A stretch of DNA of 5,587 nucleotides from Candidatus Bipolaricaulota bacterium (GTDB lineage: Bacteria > Bipolaricaulota > Bipolaricaulia > UBA7950 > UBA9294). Location: the NCBI GenBank assembly GCA_020350845.1, contig CP070725.1:664707-670293 (forward strand), written 5' to 3'. Both the position numbers and the translations under genes were made by a program. The notes under the pieces are model-generated. The model did not search any database. It saw only the letters and a program-made list of their open reading frames with translations, and was not told the origin of the DNA. Shown one piece after another: positions 1 to 5,445 of this stretch (the first letter of the stretch is position 1; each line of letters starts with the position of its first letter).

Positions 1-1643
1 AGCTGCTCGCGCAGCGTCGCCCCCTGACGCTCGAGCTCCTCCGGGTCGACGAGGATCCCCGCCTCCTCCATGCGCATGAGGACCGAGAGAAGTGGCATCT
101 CCACTTCGTGGAAGAGGCGCGTCGCTCCTGCCTCGTCCACTGCACGCAGCAACGGATCGCGCAGCCGCGAGACGATGTCCGCATCCTCCGCGGCATATCC
201 CGTCGCCTCATCGATCGGGACGGAGGCAAACGCGCCGTCCTTCCCGGCAACGTCGGCGTAGCTCTGCATGCGGTAGCCGAGGACGTCCTCGGCGATCTGC
301 TCGAGGTTGTGCTGGCGGCGCTCGGGATGAGCGAGGTGGGACGCGATCATCGCATCGAACTGGACTCCCTGAGGGCACATCCCATAGCGGCGCAGGATGA
401 GGAGGTCGTACTTCAGGTTCTGACCGATCAGCCCGGGGCGCTCGCTCTCCAGGACGTCGCGCATCGCGTCCAGGACCTCGTCCACGGAGAGCTGCTTGGG
501 GGCGTCGAGGGCATCGTGCCCGACGGGGATGTACGCCCCCTCGCGAGGTGCGACCGAGACCGCGATGCCGACGATCGACGCGCGCATCGGATCGAGCCCC
601 GTCGTCTCCAGGTCGAGCGAGATCACATCCGCTGCGGACATCGCCTCGACGAGCGACTCGAGCTCGCCGCGCGAGAGCACCGTCACGTAGTCGCCGCGAT
701 CGGCGCTCGGCGACGCCTCCTCGGGCCCCGCCCCGAGATCCATCTCCGCGAGCAGTGACTGGAATCCGAGCGCGGCGAGCTCTGCGCCCAGCCCGTCCCG
801 ATCGACGTCTCCGAGAACGCAACTCTCTCCGGACACGGGGAGCTCGACGTGACGATCGAGGACCACCAGCTGTCTTGCGAGCTGTGCGTCGTCGCGGTGC
901 GCTGCGAGCCGCTCTCGAAGCCTCGCGTTCGAGACCGCCTCGGGGTCGGCGAGGATCGCGTCGAGCGACCCGTGGGCCCGGAGGAGCTTCGCCGCCGTCT
1001 TCTCGCCGACGCCGGGGACCCCGGGAATGTTGTCCGAGCTGTCTCCCACAAGGGCGAGCCAATCGACGATCTGCTCCGGGGTGACGCCGTATCGCTCCTC
1101 GACCTCGGCCGGGCCGACGATCTCGAACGACCCCGCGGCGCCGCGCCCTCCGGGCTTGAGGAGGGAGACGCGATCGCCGACGACCTGTGCGAGATCCTTG
1201 TCCGAAGAGACGATGAGCACGTCGGCACCGGTCGCCGCCTCACGATCGGCAAGCGTCGCGAGGATGTCGTCCGCCTCGATTCCCTCCTCCGCAACGACGG
1301 GAATCCCCAGCAGCCCGAGAAGGCGTTGGATGAGCGAGAACTGCGACGCGAGATCCTCGGGCATCGCGTCGCGCGTCGCCTTGTACTCCGGATAGAGGCG
1401 ATGACGATCCGTCTCGCCGCCGGCGTCGAACGCGACCGCGACACGTGCCGACGGGTAGCTACGGAGGAGCGCCACGATCGCCCGCAGGAAGCCGTACGCC
1501 GCGTTCACCGGGCGCCCGTCGCGGGCCGTGAGACCGCGGATGGCGTAGTACGAGCGGTAGGCCATCGCGTGGCCGTCGACGAGCAGGACGCGCGCGTCGT
1601 CGGGGTCCTGCGTCAGCCGAAGAACCTCTCTATGACCTGTCAT
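1..1643 (-). CDS. polA: DNA polymerase I, N-terminal 547 residues (5'-3' and 3'-5' exonuclease domains); 3' end lies outside the window
   Basis: DNA polymerase I removes RNA primers and fills gaps in lagging-strand synthesis and excision repair. No stop is reached before base 1, so the gene is partial; full-length PolA is usually about 850-930 residues. Residues 1-290 are the 5'-3' exonuclease (FEN-like). They show LLVDGHAMAYRSYYA at 20-34, FDAGG at 72-76, EADD at 123-126, SSDKD at 146-150 and GDSSDNIPGVPGVGEKTAAK at 200-219 (metal-binding Asp residues and the helix-hairpin-helix). Residues ~318-500 are a proofreading domain with its acidic residues intact: DLETTG at 344-349 (Exo I), NLKYD at 409-413 (Exo II) and YAAED at 483-487 (Exo III). 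It should therefore be E. coli-like and active, unlike the degenerate domain of Taq polymerase. The polymerase domain starts around 510 and is cut off. ATG 1643 is the first possible in-frame start, overlaps the ruvC stop by 14 bases and has no clear ribosome binding site, suggesting coupling to ruvC. One oddity: the usual Thr-Phe-Arg after FDxxG reads Thr-Asp-Arg (78-80). Confidence 0.96.
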   Translation of the reverse strand, partial: MTGHREVLRLTQDPDDARVLLVDGHAMAYRSYYAIRGLTARDGRPVNAAYGFLRAIVALLRSYPSARVAVAFDAGGETDRHRLYPEYKATRDAMPEDLASQFSLIQRLLGLLGIPVVAEEGIEADDILATLADREAATGADVLIVSSDKDLAQVVGDRVSLLKPGGRGAAGSFEIVGPAEVEERYGVTPEQIVDWLALVGDSSDNIPGVPGVGEKTAAKLLRAHGSLDAILADPEAVSNARLRERLAAHRDDAQLARQLVVLDRHVELPVSGESCVLGDVDRDGLGAELAALGFQSLLAEMDLGAGPEEASPSADRGDYVTVLSRGELESLVEAMSAADVISLDLETTGLDPMRASIVGIAVSVAPREGAYIPVGHDALDAPKQLSVDEVLDAMRDVLESERPGLIGQNLKYDLLILRRYGMCPQGVQFDAMIASHLAHPERRQHNLEQIAEDVLGYRMQSYADVAGKDGAFASVPIDEATGYAAEDADIVSRLRDPLLRAVDEAGATRLFHEVEMPLLSVLMRMEEAGILVDPEELERQGATLREQ

Positions 1644-2136
1644 GACGATCGGGGTGCGCGCCGAGGGCGTCGCGAAGGTAGCAGATGGCGAGGGCGATCC
1701 CGTCCGCGACATCGTCCGGCTGGGGGAGCTCCGTAAGCCCGAGGAGCTGGACGACCATCGACTGCACCTGATGCTTGGTCGCCTTTCCGTAGCCGGCGAC
1801 CCGCTTCTTGACCTGAAGCGGCGTGTACGAGCGCACGGGGAGATCCCCCGCCGCCACCAACAGCGCTCCCCGGGCCTCCGCCGTGAGCATCGCCGTGCGC
1901 GCGTTGGTGGCGAGGAAGACCTCCTCGATGGCGATGCCCGAGGGTGTGAATTCCGTGATCAGCCCGCGCGTCTCGTCGTGGAGCGCGCGCAGCCGCTCGG
2001 CGCGCGTCATCTCTTTCGAGGTCTCGATCGTGCCGCCGGACAATACCCGCCAGCTCTGCCCGCTGACGGCGACGATCCCATACCCGGTGCACGCAAGCCC
2101 CGGGTCGAGCCCCATGGCCACCAGTTCCGTCGTCAT
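1630..2136 (-). CDS. ruvC: Crossover junction endodeoxyribonuclease RuvC (Holliday junction resolvase)
   Basis: RuvC is a dimeric, Mg-dependent nuclease that cuts Holliday junctions symmetrically after branch migration by RuvAB. The 168 residues fit the family length of about 160-175. The RNase H-like fold is clear: MGLDPGLACTGYGIV at 8-22 carries the first catalytic Asp (D11). IAIEEVFLATNARTA at 68-82 carries the catalytic Glu (E71) and the F-x-x-N-x-x-(T/S) substrate-contact loop. YTPLQVKKRVAGYGKATKHQV at 104-124 is the typical DNA-binding segment. PDDVADGIALAICYL at 140-154 carries the C-terminal pair of acidic residues (D142, D145). ATG 2136 is preferred over the internal ATG at 2115 because a GGGGGAG sits 8 bases upstream and the ATG overlaps the yceD stop as ATGA. 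The gene ends inside the start of polA. ruvA and ruvB are not in the window, so ruvC is probably separated from ruvAB here. Confidence 0.97.
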   Translation of the reverse strand: MTTELVAMGLDPGLACTGYGIVAVSGQSWRVLSGGTIETSKEMTRAERLRALHDETRGLITEFTPSGIAIEEVFLATNARTAMLTAEARGALLVAAGDLPVRSYTPLQVKKRVAGYGKATKHQVQSMVVQLLGLTELPQPDDVADGIALAICYLRDALGAHPDRHDRS

Positions 2137-2618
2137 CGCAGAAGCTCCCCCAGTCGCCGTGCCGGCTCGCCACCGTCCCCTCCGCAATCGTGCTCCGGAT
2201 CGTCGTTTCGATCGGTTCCGCAACGCGGGCACAGCCCGCGGCAATCGTCGCGGCAGAGGACGAGGGGATCGTACACCGCGGCCACGGCCCCAAGCAGGTG
2301 GGGTGCGAGATCGACGGCCTCCGCCGTCGGATCGAGCATGATCTCCAGCGACTCGTCGAGCGTCACCGGAGTCCGGATCTCCCGCAGGCAACGGCGGCAG
2401 TGCCGCACGAGCGTCGCCGCGATTCGTCCCGTGGCGTAAAGGATCCCCAACTGCGCCCACGCACTCCCCTCGAACCGCAGTTCGCCTTCGAGCGACATTC
2501 CCCCTCCGAGCGCGATCTCGACCGCTTCCTCGCGCGCGGCGAACGGGAGTTGCCGACCGGGATGGGCGTGGAACTCCCTGAGGTCAACGCACAGAGCATC
2601 GCGCGCTGTAGGCGACAT
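2133..2618 (-). CDS. yceD: DUF177 / YceD family protein (large ribosomal RNA subunit accumulation protein)
   Basis: Family members are small cysteine-containing proteins linked to 23S rRNA accumulation and ribosome assembly; the biochemical activity is not established. The 161-residue product matches the family in length and pattern. It has an early F-x-G region (MSLEGELRFEGSAWAQLGIL at 41-60), a CRRC pair at 74-77 followed by a beta-rich LREIRTPVTLDESLEI stretch, and the diagnostic LCRDDCRGLCPRCG at 121-134 (Cys 122, 126, 130, 133). A last Cys at 145 lies in an Asp/Gly-rich tail. The cysteines suggest metal binding (inference). ATG 2618 is chosen over the in-frame upstream ATG at 2645 because GGGGAGGTG (2635-2627) lies 8 bases before it. 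The start lies inside the 3' end of folP (35-base overlap), and the stop overlaps the ruvC start as ATGA. In many bacteria this gene is followed by rpmF (ribosomal protein L32); here ruvC follows directly. Confidence 0.93.
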   Translation of the reverse strand: MSPTARDALCVDLREFHAHPGRQLPFAAREEAVEIALGGGMSLEGELRFEGSAWAQLGILYATGRIAATLVRHCRRCLREIRTPVTLDESLEIMLDPTAEAVDLAPHLLGAVAAVYDPLVLCRDDCRGLCPRCGTDRNDDPEHDCGGDGGEPARRLGELLR

Positions 2619-3417
2619 CGGCCGTCCACCTCCCCTCGCGCACATCGTGCACGCGGATGATGTCCGCGCCGTGCGCGATCGCCACCGCGTTCGCGGCCAC
2701 CGTCCCCACCAAGCGCTCCTCGGCCGGCAGGCCGAGGAGTCTCTCGAGGAAAGACTTGCGCGACAGGCCGACGAGGAGTGGGGCGCCGAGCCCGACGAAG
2801 CAACGAAGACCGGCGAGCAGCGCGAGGTTGTGATCGAGCGTCTTCCCGAAGCCGATGCCCGGATCGACGATCATCCGGCGCCGCCCGATCCCTGCCCGCT
2901 CGGCGATCTCCATGCGCTCTTCGAGAAACGTGCGGATCTCTCCCACGGGATCGTCGTAGCGCGGCTCGCGCTGCATCGTCCCCGGCTCGCCCTGCATGTG
3001 CATGAGAACCACCCACGCCTGACGCCGAGCGACGACCTCTCCCAGGCCCTCGTCGAAACGCAGTGCGCTGATGTCATTGACGATCGACGCCCCTGCAGCG
3101 ATCGCCGCGTCCGCCACCCGCGCCTTCGTCGTGTCGACGGACAGGGGCAGATCACAGCGCGCGCTGAGCCCTTCGACGACGGGGATCACGCGATCGAGCT
3201 CTTCTTCGACGGAAACCACACGCGCACCCGGCCGGCTCGACTCCCCGCCGACGTCGATGATGTCCGCGCCGTCGGCGGCCATCTGAAGTCCGAAGTCGAC
3301 AGCGTCACCGACGGAGCTCCACCGCCCGCCGTCGTAGAACGAGTCCGGGGCCACGTTGAGAATCCCCATGACCAGCACCCGGTCTCGACTCGTCCGCCAG
3401 TCGCCCAGTCGATCCAT
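2584..3417 (-). CDS. folP: Dihydropteroate synthase
   Basis: The enzyme condenses 6-hydroxymethyl-7,8-dihydropterin diphosphate with p-aminobenzoate to give 7,8-dihydropteroate in the folate pathway, and is the target of sulfonamides. The 277 residues form a complete TIM barrel of normal length. Counting from this ATG, visible motifs are VMGILNVAPDSFYDGG (16-31, pterin-site loop 1), DVGGESSRPGA (55-65, loop 2), LSVDTTKA (92-99), IVNDISAL (112-119), LMHMQGEPGTMQ (138-149), VDPGIGFGKT (184-193), LVGLSRKSF (215-223, catalytic-site Lys) and IIRVHDV (253-259). Small departures are Ala for the common Thr in N-V-T-P-D-S-F, and Ser for Thr in the G-E-S-T-R-P-G loop contacted by sulfa drugs. Both are conservative, and no resistance claim is made. 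A GTG directly before the ATG (3420) is an equally possible start. No Shine-Dalgarno is seen, and the promoter's predicted transcription start is only a few bases upstream. This is the first gene of a four-gene overlapping operon. Confidence 0.97.
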   Translation of the reverse strand: MDRLGDWRTSRDRVLVMGILNVAPDSFYDGGRWSSVGDAVDFGLQMAADGADIIDVGGESSRPGARVVSVEEELDRVIPVVEGLSARCDLPLSVDTTKARVADAAIAAGASIVNDISALRFDEGLGEVVARRQAWVVLMHMQGEPGTMQREPRYDDPVGEIRTFLEERMEIAERAGIGRRRMIVDPGIGFGKTLDHNLALLAGLRCFVGLGAPLLVGLSRKSFLERLLGLPAEERLVGTVAANAVAIAHGADIIRVHDVREGRWTADVAYSARCSVR

Positions 3418-3429
3418 CACCGGCGAGAG

Positions 3430-3438
3430 AGTATATCA
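3430..3438 (-). promoter_or_regulatory. Extended -10 promoter for the folP-yceD-ruvC-polA operon
   Basis: The minus strand reads TGATATACT here: a TGn extension followed by TATACT, which matches five of six bases of the sigma-70 -10 consensus. No good -35 hexamer lies 16-18 bases further upstream, as is usual for extended -10 promoters. Normal spacing puts the transcription start at about 3420-3424, only 0-7 bases before the candidate folP start codons. The mRNA would be leaderless or nearly so. Identification is by consensus only. Confidence 0.6.
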
Positions 3439-3462
3439 CAGCAGTGCATACCCCACGGTCGT

Positions 3463-3491
3463 TTGATCGCCGTTGGAGCGGCTCATACAAT
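3463..3491 (+). promoter_or_regulatory. Sigma-70-type promoter for rplI
   Basis: TTGATC (3463-3468) and TACAAT (3486-3491) are separated by exactly 17 bases, matching four of six and five of six consensus positions. They lie in the AT-richest part of the intergenic region and point towards rplI. The expected transcription start is near 3498, giving a leader of about 40 bases. The promoter stands back to back with the folP promoter, so a regulator binding between them could affect both. Confidence 0.7.
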
Positions 3492-3499
3492 GGACCCCG

Positions 3500-3516
3500 C
3501 GACGGCCGGGCCGTCG
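3500..3516 (+). other. Perfect inverted repeat in the rplI leader (possible hairpin or operator)
   Basis: CGACGGCC and GGCCGTCG are perfectly complementary arms around a single central G. As RNA they could form a stem of 6-7 GC-rich pairs with a loop of 3-5 bases. The repeat sits at or just after the predicted rplI transcription start and ends 3 bases before the GGAGG ribosome binding site. It could act as a 5' stabilising hairpin, a translation control element or a protein-binding palindrome. Function is inferred from position only. Similar stems occur elsewhere in the window, including inside a coding region, which lowers its specificity. Confidence 0.45.
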
Positions 3517-3519
3517 ACC

Positions 3520-3526
3520 GGAGGAG
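3520..3526 (+). promoter_or_regulatory. Ribosome binding site of rplI
   Basis: GGAGGAG is a strong Shine-Dalgarno, but its 3' end lies 12 bases before the GTG start at 3539, longer than the usual 5-9. The conserved L9 N-terminus (MKVVL) fixes the start, so the long spacing is real. The upstream hairpin or the GTG start may modulate initiation. Confidence 0.6.
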
Positions 3527-3538
3527 TGATCAGCGATC

Positions 3539-4021
3539 GTGAAAGTGGTCCTTACCAAGACGATAGAAGCCCTGGGCCACGTCGGCGAGGTCGTGAACGT
3601 CGCCGACGGATATGCCCGCAATTACCTTCTGCCCCGTGGATTCGCGCTCAAGCCGACGGAGCACAATGTCGCACGCTACGCCAAGGAGAAGGCGGTGCAT
3701 GAGGCGCTCCTCGAGGAACGCGAGGAACAGGCGCTACACCTTCGCGATGCCCTCGCCGACCGCACACTGGTGTTCGTCCGCAAGGCACACGACGACGACA
3801 AGCTCTACGGCTCCGTGCGGGCGGAGGACATCGCGGCGCAGATCGAGGCCGAGGTGGGACGTTCCGTCGAAGCGAGCAGAATCCGTCTCGAGCATCCGAT
3901 CGAGACGATCGGTCCTCACGCCGTGACCGTCAGCCTCTACAAGGACATCTCCGTGGAGCTCCGGCTGCGCATCGATGCCGAGGGGGAGACACCGGAAGAG
4001 GACGCGCAGGAGGAAGGGTAA
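3539..4021 (+). CDS. rplI: Large-subunit ribosomal protein bL9
   Basis: bL9 binds 23S rRNA near the base of the L1 stalk and projects out of the 50S subunit on a long helix; it supports reading-frame fidelity. Of 160 residues, 1-40 form the N-terminal rRNA-binding domain with the family signature GHVGEVVNVADGYARNYLLPRG (13-34). Residues 41-74 are the charged connecting helix (AKEKAVHEALLEEREEQALHL region). The C-terminal domain shows KLYGSV (88-93) and IGPHAVTVSLYKDISVEL (124-141). The protein is about ten residues longer than the usual 148-150 because of an acidic tail (GETPEEDAQEEG), an end commonly variable in L9. The start is GTG. In many bacteria rplI follows rpsF-ssb-rpsR; here it is alone, with its own promoter and a divergent upstream gene. 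A 158-base gap separates it from murJ. Confidence 0.98.
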   Translation: MKVVLTKTIEALGHVGEVVNVADGYARNYLLPRGFALKPTEHNVARYAKEKAVHEALLEEREEQALHLRDALADRTLVFVRKAHDDDKLYGSVRAEDIAAQIEAEVGRSVEASRIRLEHPIETIGPHAVTVSLYKDISVELRLRIDAEGETPEEDAQEEG

Positions 4022-4034
4022 CGCCCGATGGCGC

Positions 4035-4051
4035 GACGGCCGGCGGCCGTC
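4035..4051 (+). other. GC hairpin downstream of rplI (possible weak terminator or mRNA 3' stabiliser)
   Basis: GACGGCC and GGCCGTC form a perfect 7-pair stem around a GGC loop, starting 14 bases after the rplI stop. There is no U-tract directly after it; only a run of four T occurs at 4069-4072, 17 bases further on. A standard intrinsic terminator is therefore doubtful. Eleven bases (GCGACGGCCGG, 4033-4043) are identical to the start of the leader inverted repeat upstream of rplI (3499-3509). The rest of the 4022-4179 gap shows no open gene or convincing promoter. Confidence 0.4.
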
Positions 4052-4179
4052 CCATGCTTCACTGATCCTTTTCGGACTGCCGTCGACGTCGCGAACGACT
4101 CCTCTCGATGTCGCCGATCCGTCGCGGATGAGCCTCTGAAGCGCGAGCGTCGTCTTCGGCGTTCGTCCCGGGTGGGGCG

Positions 4180-5445
4180 ATGAGAGCGTACCTGCGGGAT
4201 GCGCTGCTCATGGCGATGGCTACCGGGATCTCGCGCCTCTTCGGCCTCGCCCGTGACGCAGCGATCGCGGATCGGTTCGGCGCGAGCGCCGCGTATGATG
4301 CGTTCGTCGTCGCGTTCTTCGTTCCCCACCTTCTCCGCCGCCTGCTCGCGGAAGGCGCGCTCTCGAGTGCCTTCGTCCCGGTCTACACAGCGTCCCGCGC
4401 CGAGGACAGCGGCGCCGAGCGGCTCGCGAGCAACGTCCTGACGATCCTGCTCCTCTTGTTCCCGATCGTCGTCGGCCTGGGGGTGCTCCTCGCGCCGGCG
4501 TACGTGCCGTTCCTCGCGAGCGGCTTCGACGAAGCTCGCATCGCGGAGACGGTTTCGCTGACGCGGATCCTCCTCCCGTTCATCGCGCTCGTCGGATTCG
4601 CATCGGTCTTCACCGGCGTACTCAACGCCCATCACAGGTTCCTTCTCCCGGCGCTCGCCCCGGTGCTGTTCAACGTCGGGATGATCGTCGGGGCAACGAT
4701 CCTCGTACGCTGGTTCCCGGACCGACCGATCCTCGGACTGGCCGTCGGCGCCCTCCTCGGAGGCACCGGGCAGTTGTTGCTCCAGCTGCCGGCGGCGATG
4801 CGTCTCGGGCTTCGTCTTCGCCTCGCCCTGTGGCCGCTGCATCCCGGGATCCGCCGCATGGCGCGGCTCATGACCCCGGCGGTTCTCGCGCTTGCCGTCA
4901 CCCAGATCAACCTCCTCGTGGACAACAAGCTCGCCTCCCATCTCGGCGCAGGAAGTATCTCGTCGCTGCAGTACGCGACGCGCCTCTTCCAGCTTCCGCT
5001 GGGGGTGTTCGCGGTGAGCGTGGCGTCCGCGCTTCTCCCACGCTTCTCCGACGCAGCGGCGCGCGGTCGCCCGACGCAGCTCGCGGAGCGGCTGCGCAGC
5101 GGACTGCTCGCGGCGACGTTCGTCCTCCTCCCGTCCGCCGTCGGCCTCCTCGTCGTCTCCCGGGATGCCGTCGCCGTCCTCTTCGAACACGGGCGGTTCA
5201 CCGCCGGAGACACCCTGCGGACGGCGAGCGTCCTCTCGGTCTACGTCCTCGGGATCGTCCCCTACGGCTTGACAACGATCATGACGCGGGCGTTCTACGC
5301 CCAGGGTAGAGTCGCGCTGCCGCTCCTCGGGATGGTGCTCGCCGTAGCGACGAACGTCGCCGGCGACCTGCTCCTCGTGCGGCCGATGGGGATCGACGCC
5401 ATAGCCCAGATGCTGAACACGCAGATCTTGATTATAGACCCCTAG
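4180..5445 (+). CDS. murJ: Lipid II flippase MurJ, 3'-truncated by a sequence junction near 5400
   Basis: MurJ (MOP superfamily) flips lipid-linked peptidoglycan precursor across the inner membrane. The N-terminus is canonical: GISRLFGLARDAAIADRFGAS (16-36) and YDAFVVAFFVPHLLRRLLAEGALSSAFVPV (39-68), carrying the conserved Arg residues of the central cavity (R19, R25, R53/R54). The family block NLLVDNKLASHLGAGSISSLQYATRLFQLPLGVF (244-277) includes R269, matching the essential cavity arginine after TM7. VAVLFEHGRFTAGDT (331-345) and RAFYAQGRVALPLLG (370-384) are also typical. Hydrophobic helices run to about residue 403, equivalent to TM12. The last ~14 residues (QMLNTQILIIDP region) do not resemble MurJ, and the protein ends at 421 instead of ~510-530, lacking TM13-14. 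ATG 4180 is the first start after an in-frame stop at 4129; only a weak GGTGGGG precedes it. Activity of the truncated form is uncertain: this is a broken gene or a junction artefact. Confidence 0.9.
   Translation: MRAYLRDALLMAMATGISRLFGLARDAAIADRFGASAAYDAFVVAFFVPHLLRRLLAEGALSSAFVPVYTASRAEDSGAERLASNVLTILLLLFPIVVGLGVLLAPAYVPFLASGFDEARIAETVSLTRILLPFIALVGFASVFTGVLNAHHRFLLPALAPVLFNVGMIVGATILVRWFPDRPILGLAVGALLGGTGQLLLQLPAAMRLGLRLRLALWPLHPGIRRMARLMTPAVLALAVTQINLLVDNKLASHLGAGSISSLQYATRLFQLPLGVFAVSVASALLPRFSDAAARGRPTQLAERLRSGLLAATFVLLPSAVGLLVVSRDAVAVLFEHGRFTAGDTLRTASVLSVYVLGIVPYGLTTIMTRAFYAQGRVALPLLGMVLAVATNVAGDLLLVRPMGIDAIAQMLNTQILIIDP

Noticed and set aside
849..1736. Plus-strand open frame of 295 codons opposite polA
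   Set aside because: This is a shadow of the polA coding strand with no recognisable motifs.
2312..2329. Inverted repeat CGACGGC/GCCGTCG as a regulatory hairpin
   Set aside because: It lies within the yceD coding region and is explained by GC-rich codons; used only as a caution about the rplI hairpins.
2136..2460. N-terminal extension of RuvC to an upstream start at 2460
   Set aside because: The extension overlaps yceD in another frame and has Arg/Gly-rich nonsense composition. ATG 2136 has a good ribosome binding site and gives the family length.
2647..3702. Plus-strand open frame of 351 codons across folP and into rplI
   Set aside because: It is antisense to folP and then out of frame with rplI. 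It is His/Arg/Asp-rich and low in hydrophobic residues, and it has no ribosome binding site.
4035..4072. Intrinsic terminator for rplI
   Set aside because: The stem is good, but the nearest T-run is 17 bases away and only four bases long, so a rho-independent terminator is not supported.
4022..4179. Small gene or promoter in the rplI-murJ gap
   Set aside because: No open frame with a ribosome binding site and no acceptable -35/-10 pair was found; murJ may be read through from rplI.
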